From: Sphagnum compactum
Lineage: Eukaryota > Bryophyta > Sphagnopsida > Sphagnales
DNA: 64,000 nucleotides
Assembly (NCBI GenBank): GCA_965153455.1
Contig: OZ234496.1
Span: forward strand, 19,708,304-19,772,303
Reading direction: 5' to 3'
Below, piece by piece: positions 12,550 to 25,429 of this stretch (position 1 is its first letter; every line of letters begins with the position of its first letter). The notes beneath the pieces were generated by a model. It was given only the letters and a program-made list of their open reading frames with translations, made no database searches and had not been told where the DNA came from. Position numbers and translations under genes: made by a program.

Positions 12550-13690
12550 ATAAAAAATTTCGAGTACTGGGACTTTTCAGAGTGCCCAATTTTTTGGGAA
12601 GAATGGAAAAAGACAGACATTTGTAACTTTCCTAAGCAAGCTAAAATTTTCAAAATTGTCAAAAATCCTTCCAAGCATCTTAGAATAAAAATCTCTTGAA
12701 TATTTCCGAGCATAAGATTTGTTGAATTCTCAAATTTTGAGCAAAAATGAAAAATTTTCAACCTATATAGTTTGCCCGAAATATATCGGGCATAATAAAT
12801 ATTCTCAAACTAATGAACATTTTTCAAGCATGCTAAGAAATGTTTTCCAGGAATTCTATAGAATGCCCAATTTTAAACCTTTAAAAAATATATGAAAAAT
12901 CTAATTGTAAGCCTCAATGCAATTTTTTTTAAAAACATCCTAAGTCACAACAATAAATAGATTCTAACCTGAAGCCTAAGCGCTAGGCCCAAGTGCTAAA
13001 AAGATTCTAACCCCAAGCCAAAATGATAATTTTTTAAAACCCTAAATCAAAATAGTAAAAAGATTCTAGTCATTAGGCCTAAATAGATTCTAACTTTTAG
13101 GCCCCAATAGATTTATCTTTAGGCTTAAAAGGATTATAAATGTAAGCCAAAATATTAAAGACATTCTAACCTTAAGCTTAAATGTTAAAAAGATTCTAAC
13201 CTTAGGTCAAATTTCAACCAAAGATCAATGTTTTAAAAATTCCCAAGACAAATGTCCCACACCCTTAAGACAAATGTCATACACCCTTAAGACAATAACC
13301 TTGGATCAAATTGTAATAGCTCCAAGCCATTGACCAAGAATTTCTGTGTATTTGATGTAAATACACATTTAAAATAATAATAATATGTATATATTGGCTT
13401 AATGTCAGACCTCATGCCAAGAGAGTTTATCCCAAGACAAAATTAAGTTTGCACATGCATCTTGGCTCAGGGTCCGAATTTTTTTGGGCATATTGGCTTA
13501 AGGTTGGAATATATTTCTGGAATATGGCCTGAGGTTAGAATGTTTTTTGAAACTTTGCTTTAAGATTATAATTTATTTTAGCACTTTGGCCTATGATTGA
13601 AACATTTTAAAAAGATTTGGCTCGAGGTTGGAGTCATGTACCAATATGGGCATTTTGATATTCCGTAGGTATTTAGTGTGGGGCCCAATA
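12550..13690. repeat. Spacer between modules with degenerate ATTCTAACC repeats
   Basis: This stretch contains many imperfect repeats of ATTCTAACC..AAGCC..AAATGTTAAAAAG, and phrases such as CCCTTAAGACAAATGTC occur twice. It recurs in unit copy 2 at about 19690-20830. There is no open reading frame of note. Confidence 0.6.
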
Positions 13691-13768
13691 TCAGCCTGAT
13701 GAATTTTGTATAGGACAATACAATACTTGTGTCACGGACAGGACAAGCAAAACAGTCTTCAAATAGAA

Positions 13769-13910
13769 AACGCACTAAGTGGGTCTTGACGCTTGCTTCT
13801 ACGTAGGGAGCTTCCCTGAAGCTGCGCTTGTCTGAATAACCCACTAAATTGGGTCTTGACTCTTAGTTCTAGGTAGGGAGCTTCACTAAAGCTGCTCTTG
13901 TCTGAATAGA
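13769..13910. repeat. Tandem dimer, about 68-bp unit
   Basis: Two units read GGGTCTTGACKCTT...GTAGGGAGCTTC...CTTGTCTGAATA. The same dimer occurs at about 20923-21060 in unit copy 2, so it predates the unit duplication. Confidence 0.7.
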
Positions 13911-15028
13911 GGAAGGACAATCAAGTGAATGTTTGGACCATGGTCATAGCACATGCAACAACAGATCACCATGCCCACAACTACCATTGAATTTCCCTTC
14001 ATAAATTGACGAGAAACTGAAGGAGTGTTTTTTTCAACCCCCTAAATGCCTGACCATATTTGGACGCTTTTCAACACCACAGTCGGTGAGACTATGAAAG
14101 AAACTTTATTTCTTAACCCTGTATATACCTGACCACTTTTCGAGGCATTTCAACATTGCAGCCGGTGAGACTATGAATTTTTTGTTATGTGCTTTGGATG
14201 CATCAAAGAGGTAAATTAGACAATTGAAGGTGGGGTGCTGATAATCAGTGTTACATACTTGCTTTCCCACAAATATAACTGCAACCCCTACATAACTTCC
14301 TCCTTTAATATGCTCACTGATGTATAACAGTAAATTAATCAATTGAAGGGGAAGTGGTCCGTAAGGCCATGGACAGGGGTCTTACTAGAATAAGGTGCTA
14401 ACAAGAACAGCATCAGATTCCGGGAATGTGCCTGTGGAATGGCCTTGCCAGACGTAATGACCATGTCAGATGAAGAAGAGTCGCCATTGGACATTACGAA
14501 ATGTAAGAGCCCTGCCAAAGAGGTAAGATCGCTTCCGGACATAAGAGTGAATCTTACCGATTTATCCCAGTCTCCAACTAAGCAACACAAAATCTCTGAC
14601 AGGTTATTATGTACCAATAATGAGTCTGTACACTTGCTTTCCTCCCAAATATAATTCTAACCCTGCCAATACTGTCCTTGGCAAGTATAACTGCAGCCCT
14701 TACCAATACTTTCCTTAAAGAATCACCACCTCCCGTCCTGCCCCACCAACCGAAATTGTTCTTCACGTCGTTGGGTTCCCAGTTGCTTTCAAGCAGAAAC
14801 CCAGGCCCCCCTCAAGTCTTCCCTTCCAAGATAGGTCGTTGCACACCTCATTTTCATGGTTGCCCTCCTTGACAAGCAGATGGCAGAGTTTAGCTACTGC
14901 TCGCAACATGATTAACTTTTCAAGAATTGTTTTTGCTTAGGTTCTTTCTCAAAAAAGTGTTCAAATGTTGTTATCCATATTTTCTTGTAAAAAACGAAGA
15001 CTATGTTTTAACTCTTGATATTGTTCTT

Positions 15029-15581
15029 CCCACACCTAGAGTTTAGGAAACTTGATTCGCCCCACTATTTACAGGGCTTTTGGGAGCATGAGATCGTAAT
15101 GACATCATTTGTACTTGTCCATGGTAATTCTTTCACCTGATGTACAATGAGTTTGGTAATAGTCCCCTAGCGGTAGTTATCGGCACTATCAAGGTAGGAA
15201 ATTATGGTGGTGTAGGGTCAGTGGTGTTTTTGTATTCTCCTCCCAAACTACCCTCATAACCAAGCATTAACCTCTGAAATATCCTATGAGGACCTGCAAT
15301 TTATAGCAAACATTTTTGCTAAAGAGATGCAAAAATTTAACAAGAGAAAAGTAGCCAGGTGCGAGATTGCAGAGAAAAGAAGGGAGTGCTTGTCTCTGGC
15401 CATTTTTGCCTGAAATCTACCAATCTGAAGATGTGAAGTTATATTTATCTTTTCCTATCTCTGGCTTGTCTCTGAGTTAACTTTGGTTGCCACGTGGACA
15501 GCTATTACTCTAGGTGTGGACATCACTTTATTTGTTGGATAAATATCTTTGACTTATCTCTGTAGTAACTCTAGGTGTGGG
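15029..15581. mobile_element. Non-autonomous TIR (MITE-like) DNA transposon, 553 bp
   Basis: The ends are perfect 15-bp inverted repeats, CCCACACCTAGAGTT at the left and AACTCTAGGTGTGGG at the right. The related sites at 12391-12406 and 18933-18946 are empty, reading straight from the TTGTTCTT-like sequence into ATGTAGA. The flanks TTGTTCTT (left) and TTGGCCTT (right) could be a diverged 8-bp target duplication, which would suggest hAT, but two of eight bases differ. A second copy of the right-end motif lies about 61 bp inside. It encodes nothing. Confidence 0.65.
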
Positions 15582-15741
15582 TTGGCCTTTATGTAGACAT
15601 ATGCAAACTCTAGAGTTTATTGTATAAAAAACTGCAACGAACATTTTTTGTTTCAGCAAATCAACTCCATGATGTCTAAACTTTCCCAAGTACAGTAGCA
15701 AGTTCTGGTTCCATGTCAAATTTTAAGAGTACCCTGGATCT

Positions 15742-16494
15742 GCTCAGCACCTGGCTATCTCAATAAGCAAAGAAGAATGCATCACATGCATTAAACTTGC
15801 ATTATATATGTGAAATTGAGCCATAAAATTAAGAGATGTAGTGAAAATTTGAATAAAGGCCTAGAATGTAAAAGGAGATGAGGTGCATGTGGCTTGTGGG
15901 GTGGGACTTTTTGAGGTATTCTACTCCTTGGCCTTTCCTCGTGCGAATTTTCTTTCATTCTTTTTTCATGTATGTTGTTCCTTGTGAGGTTTAGATGAGA
16001 GACATGTGATACTAAAGGAGGGGGAAGATTATACTTGTGTGAATAAATAATGGAATGGGATATGGAAGGTCATGTTGCATTTTTTATCATTATCGTTTTT
16101 GCCTTGACTTCTTGGATGCAATGAAAATAGTCAGTATTAATTTGATATAAAATGCTATAGTTCATAGTTTAATTAATTATTATTTTTTCATTTTTCATTT
16201 CATCGAATGATTGTTGGAAATTAGTCATCGGATGGTAGTTACAATAAGGTAGTTGTAACATGAAGGTAAAGTTAGAATTAAAAAAATAATTGTAACAAGA
16301 AAATAGTTGGTGGAAGGCAATAATTACAAAGGATGAAGGTAGCTTGATGGTGATTTATTTTATATGATGGAAGTATTATCCAAGGATTGGAAGGTAACTA
16401 CCTTCCACGTTTCCATTTCTAGTTTTAATTTTATCAAAGAAATGCATTTAAAAAAATATTATTAATTTTTTATCCCAAAGTAAGACTCCCTTCC
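15742..16494. other. Unique spacer between tandem units
   Basis: This is AT-rich, non-coding sequence with GATGGTAG/GTAACTACC-like short repeats near 16210-16420. No gene or element ends were recognised. Confidence 0.45.
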
Positions 16495-17134
16495 GATGTT
16501 TTTCTGTTTTCTTCTCTTTGGACACCTCTTCCTTTCAAAGCTTCTAACTTTCTCAGTTCTTGTTCATTTTAAACGATTTAAAGTGCTATAGGAGCACCAC
16601 CTTCGGTTCTACAAATCATCTGGGAACTGTAATAGCAACAGAGAAACATTCACAGAATTTTGGGGTGTTCAGGAACCGGCTTTGTAGTATTATGTGGTTT
16701 GTTTTTTTAAGTTCTCTAACCCCTCTATTTGGGGGGGGGGTTGGGGGTTTGTAACTTTCTCATTTCTAATCCGTCTTTGGAAAAATCTAGTGTGTCAGAT
16801 ACGCCAAGAGAAGGTGTTCAAGTTTTGTTTGGACACCAGAAACAACCGAGCCCTCCCCTTGGATCCGGCCTGCCCTGAGCACTTAAATGTTCGCTCACTG
16901 TCTTGTACCCTACCTTATGTTAACATTTGATCCGTCTTACCAAATTGGCAAGGCCCGCACGATTCAGTTTATAAAATCAACACATCTATTGAACGGCTGA
17001 TTCAGCTTGCTAATTGGTTTAATAGGATGGAGCAGATGTTAAGGTCTGCACTAAGCACCAATTGTTGATTTAACATTTAAGGTCCTCCAGTGTAAAGCTG
17101 ACATAGCCAGATGATGTCAGCCAGACATCATCGT

Positions 17135-17536
17135 CAGTTGTCAACTAATGGTCATTGCCATTGCACCTGCAACAACAGATCGCCATGCCCACAACCACCA
17201 TTGAATTAAAAGTGACAAGAAACCTATGGAATTTTTTTCAACCCCTAATTGCCTGGCCACTTTTGGAGGCTTTTCAACGCTACAACTGGTGAGACTATGA
17301 AAGAAAATCTGATGGATTTTTTTCTTAACCCAGTTGTCAACTAATGGTCATTGCCATTGCACCTGCAACAACAGATCGCCATGCCCACAACCACCATTGA
17401 ATTTCTGTTATTAAAGTGACAAGAAACCCATGGAATTTTTTTCAACCCCTAATTGCCTGGCCACTTTTGGAGGCTTTTCAACGCTACAACTGGTGAGACT
17501 ATGAGAGAAATCTGATGGAGTTTTTTCTTAACCCTG
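17135..17536. repeat. Tandem duplication, about 196-bp unit
   Basis: The units start at 17135 and 17331, both with CAGTTGTCAACTAATGGTCA, and run to TTTTTTCTTAACC. Unit copy 1 has this sequence once (about 11545-11742), so the duplication arose in copy 2. Confidence 0.8.
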
Positions 17537-17540
17537 TATA

Positions 17541-18044
17541 TGTAACATGTTGAGTAATTTGATAATTACTTCGGTAATTTGTTTAAAAGGGATAAGTTTT
17601 AGGAAGTCTCTTGAGTAGTTTCTCTGTAGGAAGTCTCTTGAGTAATTTTCTTTAGGAAGTTTTTTGAGTAGTTTCCCTTAGGAAGTTTCTTGAGTAATTT
17701 CCTTTGGGAAGTCTCTTGAGTAGTTTCCCTTTTGAAGTTTTTTGAGTACTTTCCCTTTTGGTTAGTATTTAAGGAGGTGTTTGTGACCTTGAAACGGACT
17801 TTTCATTTTTGTATAAAGTTTTGATGTGAATAGAAAGTTTGTGAGAATGGAAGTTGAAGATTTTGGAAAGCTTTTGGTTGTGAATAGTTTTGGTGTTGTT
17901 GGTGTGTAGTCCATGGTAGGAGAATGGCAAGGTTTGCATAGCCAATAGATGGGTGGAAGTACAATTTTACAACCAAGAACATAGATTCCATAATTATGTA
18001 ATAATCTTTCATAACTTCGGTCCTAAACCCGTTCGTGTTGTACA
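17541..18044. mobile_element. Solo LTR, 504 bp, TG...CA ends, TATA target duplication
   Basis: The insert starts TGTAAC and ends GTTGTACA. It is flanked by TATA at 17537-17540 and 18045-18048, and the homologous site in unit copy 1 (about 11747-11750) holds a single TATA. Inside are six tandem units of about 27 bp (17601-17757) with the core GAAGTYTYTTGAGTARTTT. A TATTTAA box near 17765 would fit an LTR promoter. There is no internal region or second LTR, as expected after recombination between LTRs. The family is unknown. Confidence 0.75.
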
Positions 18045-18952
18045 TATACATCTGATCACTTTCAGACGCATTTTGACATTACAACTGGTGAGACTATGAA
18101 AATTTCTTTCCTGTGCTTGTGGATATATCAAACAGGTAAATTAGCCGATGGAAGGTGGAATACTGATAATGAGTGTTATACACTAGCTTTCACTCAAATA
18201 TATCTGGAACCCCTACTGAATCCTTCTTTCATATGCTCACTGATGTATAACACGTAAATTAATCAATTGAATGCAACCATGGACAGGGTTATTACTAGAA
18301 TAATATGCTACTACCAAGAGCACCATGGAATTCTAGTAATGTGCCTGTCCAAGTGCCTTACCACATGTAATGACCATGTCAGACAAAGAAAGAGTCTCCC
18401 ATGGGCCATTACGAAATGTAAGAGCCCTGCCAAATACGTGCGATTGGCTCCGGACATAAGAGTGAATCTTACCGATTTATCCCAGCCCCCAACTACGCAA
18501 CACAAAATCTCTGACAGGTTAATCTGTACCAATAAGGAGTGCTGCACACTTGCTTGGCCCCCAATATAACTCTAGCCCTAGCGATACTGTCCTTGAAGAA
18601 TATAACGCCAGCCGTTATTTATACTTTCCTTCACCCATCACCACCTCCGGGCTCCCTTCCTGCCCCCATCAACCGATATTGTCCTCAACGTCGTTGGGTT
18701 CCCAGTTGCGTTCAAGCAGAACCCCAGGCCCTCCTCAAGCCTTCTAAGATAAGTCGTCGCACACCTTGACAAGCAATTGCATGGGCTAGAGTATGGCAGA
18801 GTTGAGCTACAGCTGGCAATAAGATTAACTTTGGAAGAATTGTTTTTTCTAATGTTCTTTCTCTATAAGTTTTCCAAGGTTATTAAGCAACATTATCCTG
18901 TAAAAAACGAAGACTATGTTTTGACTCTTGACATTGTTCTTATGTAGATATA

Positions 18953-19568
18953 CTAGTGTGTGCTCCGTGCATAATGCACAGGTGTGTTATTTCAACAATG
19001 TTTGGTTCAACCCTGTCGACCCCCCCCCTCGCCTGGTCCTTCGTATTTCCCACTCCGGTTTTTTAACCCGTCGAGCACCCCTTCGCCCGGTCCTTCGCAT
19101 TTTCCACTCCGGGTCTTTAACCCGTCGATCCCCACCCGGCCCAGTCCTTTGCATTTCCCACTCCAATTCTTTAACCTTTCGGTTCCAATTCTTGAGAACC
19201 CAACAGGAACGAAAGAACCGTCGGTTCCTTTCATTTCAACAACCTTGCCGAGCTCATGATTTTCGTGGAAGAACTGCCAGTTCTTTGACTTTGTCACTAT
19301 TTTGAGGCCCATAACTATGTACCAAGACTACCCTTTTTTTAGCTACTGTCCGTGGCCACTGTCCGTCCGGCTTCAGGGGAGGCTTCATTCACAGCCGCCA
19401 CCATCGCTCCTGCTGTTGCTATTTCTGTTGCTGCGGCTCTTGTTGTTGTAAATAGATAGATTTCATCCATCCGGCTGGATGACGGGACGAATGACGGTTC
19501 GAGCGGATTCAGGGGCGACTCCATTGTCGGTACCATTGTCGGTACCAGCCTTCTTTTATTATATGTAA
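18953..19568 (-). mobile_element. Helitron-like insertion, non-autonomous, 616 bp
   Basis: The site in unit copy 1 is uninterrupted (GATATA|TGACAAAC, 12409/12410). Here 616 bp sit exactly between the A and the T with no target duplication. Read on the minus strand, the 3-prime end is CTAG preceded, ten bases earlier, by the palindrome GTGCATTATGCAC, which is the classic Helitron hairpin-plus-CTRR end. The expected 5-prime TC is not seen (TT instead), so that end may be mutated. The interior is more GC-rich than its surroundings. It has three repeats of about 52 bp (19020-19175) and a CT/GC-rich part that could be a captured fragment of unknown origin. Confidence 0.6.
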
Positions 19569-21899
19569 TGACAAACTTCTACAGTTTATTGTATAAAAAA
19601 TTACAACAAACATTTTTCGTTTTTGTGAATCAACTCCATGATGTTTAAACTTTCACAAGTACAGTAGCAAGTTTTGCTTCCATGTCAATTTTAAGAGTAC
19701 CCTGGATCTGCTAAAAAATTTCGAGTACTGGGACTTTTTAGAGTGCCCAATTTTTTGGGAAGAATGGAAAAAGACAGACATTTGTAACTTTCCTAAGCAG
19801 GCTAAAATTTTCAAAATTGCCAAAAATCCTTCCAAGCATCTTAGAATAAAAATCTCTTGAATATTTCTGAGCATAAGATTTGTTGAATTCTCAAATTTTG
19901 AGCAAAAATGAAAAAATTTCAACCTATACAGTCTGCCCAAAATATATCGGGCATAATAAATATTCTCAAACTAATGAACATTTTTCAAGCATGCTAAGAA
20001 ATGTTTTCCAGGAATTCTACAGAATGCCCAATTTTAAACCTTTAAAAAATATATGAAAAATCTAATTGTAACCCTCAATGCAATTTTTTTTTAAAACATC
20101 CTAAGTCACAACAATAAATAGATTCTAACCTGAAGCCTAAGTGCTAGGCCCAAGTGCTAAAAAGATTCTAACCCCAAGCCAAAATGATAATTTTTTAAAA
20201 CCCTAAATCAAAATAATAAAAAGATTCTAATCATTAGGACTAAATACATTCTAACTTTTAGGCCCCAATATATTTATCTTTACGCTCGAAAAGATTATAA
20301 ATGTAAGTCAAAATATTAAAGACATTCAAACCTTAAGCTTAAATGTTAAAAAGATTCTAACCTTAGGTCAAATTTCAACCAAAGATCAATGTTTTAAAAA
20401 TTTCCAAGACAAATGTCCCACACCCTTAAGACAAATGTCATACACCCTTAAGACAGTAACCTTGGATCAAATTGTAATAGCTCCAAGCCATTGGACCAAG
20501 AATTTCTGTGTATTTGATGTAAATACACATTTAAAATAATAACACGACGTATATATTGCCTTAATGTCAGACCTCATGCCAAGAGAGTTTATCCCAAGAC
20601 AAAATGAAGTTTGCACATGCATCTTGGCTCAGGGTCGGAATTTTTTTGGACATATTGGCTTAAGGTTCTGGAATATGGCCTGAGGTTAGAGTGTATTTTG
20701 AAACTTTGCTTTAAGATTATAATTTTTTAGCACTCTGGCCTATGGTTGAAACATTTTTCAAAAATTTGGCTCGAGGTTGGAGTCATGTACCAAAATGGGC
20801 ATTTTGATATTCCGTAGGTATTTAGTGTGGGGCCCAATATCAGCCTGATGAATTTTGTATAGGACAATACAATACTTGTGTCACGGACAGAACAAGCAAA
20901 ACAGTCTTTAAATGGAAAACGCACTAAAGTGGGTCTTGACGCTTGCTTCTACGGAGGGAGGTTCCCTGAAGCTGCGCTTGTCTGAATAACCCACTAAATT
21001 GGGTCTTGACTCTTAGTTCTAGGTAGGGAGCTTCACTAAAGCTGCTCTTGTCTGAATAGAGGAAGGACAATCAAGTGAATGTTTGGACCATGGTCATAGC
21101 ACATGCAACAACAGATCACCATGCCCACAACTACCATTGAATTTCCCTTCATAAAGTGACAAGAAACTGAAGGAGTGTTTTTTTTAACCCCCTAAATGCC
21201 TGACCATATTTGGTGTTTTTTTCAACACCACAGTCGGTGAGACTATGAAAGAAACTTTATTTCTTAACCCTGTATATACCTGGCCACTTTTCGAGGCATT
21301 TCAAGATGCAGCCGGTGAGACTATGAATTTTTTGTTATGTTCTTTGGATGCATCAAAGAGGTACATTAGACAATTGAAGGTGGGGTACTGATAATGAGTG
21401 TTACACACTTGCTTTCCCACAAATATAACTGCAACCCCTATTGATACCTTCCTCCTTTAATATGCTCACTGATGTATAACAGTAAATTAATCAATTGAAG
21501 GGGAAGTGGTACGTAAGGCCATGGACAGGGGTCTTATTAGAATAAGGTGCTAACAAGAACAGCATCAAATTCCGGGAATGTGCCTGTCGAATGGCCTGCC
21601 ACACGTAATGACCATGTCAGATGAAGAAGAGTCGCCCATTGGACATTATGAAATGTAAGAGCCCTGCCAAATATGGCTCGGGAAATAAGAGTGAAGCTTA
21701 CTGATTTATCCCAGTCTCCAACTAAACAACACAAAATCTCTGACAGGTTGTTATGTACCAATAAATGAGTCTGCACACTTGCTTTCCTCCCAAATATAAT
21801 TCTAACCTTGCCAATACTGTCCTTGGCAGATATAACTGGAGCCCTTACCAATACTTTCCTTAAAGTATTACCAGCTCCCTTCCTGCCCCACCAACAGCT

Positions 21900-24800
21900 C
21901 CCTTGGCTCTCAAGTGTTGTTGCATTTTGTTATGGGTGTATCAAATTTATATGCAAGGGATTTAACAAAATTTTAACATTTCATTCCTAATTTAATTTGT
22001 TGATAATTACAATGAAAGATGGAAGATTACTGAAGGCCACTGCACATGTGCATGAAGTTTATTCACCCTGACCATTTTCATTGTGTGTTTATTATTTGAA
22101 AAACTCACAACAATTCCAAGAAATGGTGGCGTATGCAAGAGAAAACTCTTGATCATGAATGCTCAAATTGTAAATTTAGGCAAGAGCGCACAAAAGTCTT
22201 ATGGGTAGAACATGTTGGCCAATTGCACTTGATGTTAATTACAGGCAGTCAAATTCATAGCCCATGTGGTTGAATTGTTCCCATGGCCTTGGAAGTGTTT
22301 TATTTGACAACTTAGGTTTTGATTATGGATAGTAATAGATTGTGAGTTTTAGATGTATCAAAAGTGATATGACTATTTGGCTAGTAATGTTTGTTTAATT
22401 GCCCTTGGGGAAATAAATGAACTATGCACACTACATGATACAGTTATATGTTGTACACTTGCTAATATTCATGTGGTGCATCAATGGACTTGGTGGGATG
22501 TTTCCCATCCCCAACCTGTTGATCTTTACATACACTAAGATGTTCACAAGAATTAGAAAAGATGAAATGATGGCAATATAGATTATTGCATATATTAGGA
22601 TTGAAAATGAATTGACAATTGCAAAAAGTGTGGTGCCAATTTATTGGCCATGCCAATTAAATGATGTTAAGAGCTAGAATGTTTACATACAATAATAACT
22701 TAACTTTGAAATTCAGAAAAAATAGAAATTTTGTAGTGATGGTCACATTAATATATATTGCATACAAATTTACATTTAACAAGATCTTGAAAGTTCATAA
22801 TGATGTCATTAATGATCAAATTATGTTTAGAAGAGTTAAATATTGTTAGGGCATGCATTGCATCTAGTCATGTAATCTATAGATCATAGGTTACCATAAG
22901 TAATAGTATGTGGGTGCAGTTATGTTAATAGGAACAAAAGCAATTGTAACCCCTCTCCCTTGCTCTTCTCACTTAGATAAAACAACTTGGGTACAATCAC
23001 GGTTGGGGTACCACAACAAGAACCATGAAGTACAGAGGACTATCTTATGTCTTAAGTCTTGAGTCCTAAGGCCAAATCATGTTTTGACATGTGAAACAAT
23101 GAAAGGATGCCATGTATGTTTAGGCATTCAACCAAAAAGTGCTGCAAAATTTGAAAACAATTAATTAAACAAAAATTGGATGTCCTATTGAATCATAAAC
23201 CATAAAAGAACATAGGACTCCAAGACATTTCCAAAATGACAGTCTTTCATTTGGAGTGCCAAAGTCTTAGTAAAAACATTAAAAATTTGTCATTTAAAAA
23301 AAATCCACATCTCCTATACTTCCCCTTAAACCTTTGGAATGTAAAATATTTACTAATATAATTAATGTAATTGTCCTTTTTAATGTAGCCCTTTTGATGA
23401 AAAAAATTCAAGATACTAGTATCAATTCCAAGAAAATTGGTTTTTTATATTACAAAAATTTTATGTCATCATGTAGAACATACTTTATTTGATTTGTGGT
23501 TAAATTATGAATCAATTTGAACAAATATTGTTATTCCTATTCATTCCTTTTCAATAAAATTATGTAGTGGGACAATGTTCCTAAAATGTGTTCTAGGACA
23601 TTTAAAGACATGTTTAAATCATCCAAATCACAAACAATCACAACCATTTCAATCACAAAAATTGTGAGTATTAAATGAAAAAATAAATTCACCATAATAA
23701 AAGAATTGGTAAACATAGTGGTCATTCAAAGTAGGTCCTATGAGTGATTTTGAGGTGAGACATTCCTTTTGTGTACCCCAATTGTGATTATACCCACTTC
23801 AAAAGCAACAACTTTCCAACTTTGCCCCAAAGTTGAAATGACATGCTACATACCATCAAACCATCTATAATCTAACACAAAAGAATTGTACAAGGAAATC
23901 TTGTACAACTCCCATGCGTGACATATGGGAAAGATCTCAAGTATCCTTGCTATAGATCTGTTTTAAACTCAATGTCAACTAGTGCAATTTTACAATACTG
24001 TAATCTGTAAGTCTGTCATAATCCTATAATAAGTGACACCTATTGCAAGGGTTATTCATAGAATAAATCATGACACCTACATGCCCAAAAACAGCTCCAG
24101 ATGTTCACTTAAATATGGATATATGTGTGATCTTCTATGCAACTAAGTTCTGCATCCACTAGATTTCTAATCCCATCACTCATGGATGACATCCCATTGG
24201 AACAGAGGACTCTCCACAGTCGCAACAGCCAGAAATGTAGAAAACTTGACATGGTGATGCTCACCAATTGAATTTATGCTACTGTTAACCTTGTAACCTA
24301 ACATATCCCTGTTTCAATAACTGTGGGGAAGTTTTGACCCTGGGAGTAGTTGGAAGAACATAAGACTCTTATGCATCCAGTCGTTACAAATTTCCTCTGC
24401 TCAGTCAACCAAAGTAAGCATCTTATCCAAAGCTCAATTTCCATCCTTGGTTTAGGAGCCCACTAGAGAGAGGCAGTAGAGTACCAGGTGTAACGCATGA
24501 GCACATATTTGGGCCAATCATTCCTATCGAGGAACTTCCTCTGTATGTCCTCATGTTCATTCAGGTCTACACAATACCCAACAGCATATCAAACTTCAAG
24601 AGCAACTGCATTCAGTTTGCCACTACTACAAGACCAATAAATCCATATGGCTCACAGTTTGATATTTCTCTCTTCCCAGTTGAAACGATCTGCAAGCATT
24701 TCAGAAGCATGCTAGGGTTTTAGGCTCAACCCTGGTTATTGCAAAAGTGGCCTGCATTAACTGCAGGGACAAAATTATGAATGCATTGCTAAGTGAACCT

Positions 24801-25420
24801 CCCTCCAAAGAGTCTCCTCCCCAGGGTGAAAATGCCCTTTGGGCCTCCTTTAAGTCCCAACTCAAGTAACAGACTCAATACAGATTTTCTTTCCCATAAC
24901 TTTGAGCAACCTAATGTGTCATGTTAATATCCTCATCAGTTTCCTTCCGACCTCACTTCACACATCTCCATAGCAAGTAGGAAAGTATTATGGTGACTGA
25001 AAAAGGTTAGGTATGCCTGTTTTGGGGCTACTGTATGATCCTGTTCACAACCTCAATGAAGCTTTGCATCAACCACTATAGATTATTCCAGAAATCATTC
25101 TGCACTTAAGAAACAGACATCCAATAACAGTGAGTAAAAATTATTTGTCCTGTAAAACATCCACCCACTGTAGAGTTTCTCCAGTCCTGGAATAGGGTAT
25201 TGCTGTACTGTATGTACAAACTCAGGAAGGCAGATATACACAGAGAAATACAATGCTCGCCTTATCAAAAGAGAGGGGTGAAGACACCAGTACAAATAAC
25301 TCACACTTTGTAGGCATCATCATCTGAGAAGCCTGAAGGCTTGGGGATAGGCATGACAACCTGTGCCGATAGTAGAACAACCAAGTCAATGCTAACCTGC
25401 AATCTAAACTTGTCTGTATT
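21900..25420. other. Anonymous intergenic stretch
   Basis: AT-rich sequence without a convincing gene. Only short reading frames occur on both strands and none shows a domain I recognise. No terminal repeats or tandem arrays stand out. Confidence 0.5.
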
Positions 25421-25429
25421 CCCAGAAAA

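Larger units (their letters stand above)
10910..14745. repeat. Tandem non-coding unit, copy 1
   Basis: This unit aligns with 16495-21893 in the same orientation. It holds two related modules of roughly 1 kb, about 11560-12545 and 13950 onward, both with GGTGAGACTATGAAA and CACAAAATCTCTGACA. The first module is most like the one at 17135-18860 and the second like that at 21100-21893, so a two-module ancestor was duplicated as a whole. No coding capacity is seen. Relative to the other copy it lacks a solo LTR, a Helitron-like insert, a tandem duplication and 231- and 18-bp segments. Confidence 0.85.
16495..21893. repeat. Tandem non-coding unit, copy 2
   Basis: This is homologous to 10910-14745. 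It is about 1.56 kb longer. A solo LTR with target duplication (508 bp), a Helitron-like insert (616 bp), a local duplication (196 bp), and 231- and 18-bp pieces missing from copy 1 together account for the difference to within about ten bases. Homology ends near 21893 after CCTGCCCCACCAAC. Confidence 0.85.

Noticed and set aside
11560-15742. The related modules at about 11.56-12.55 kb and 13.95-15.74 kb as LTRs of one retrotransposon
   Set aside because: They are direct repeats around a 1.3-kb spacer, but no TG...CA ends, primer site, polypurine tract or target duplication could be found, and the spacer codes for nothing. Nested duplication explains them as well.
18928-19312. Overlapping frames of 91-125 codons rich in Pro, Ser, Arg and Gly
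   Set aside because: They read through the 52-bp repeats inside the Helitron-like insert in both directions and all look alike. No gene is supported.
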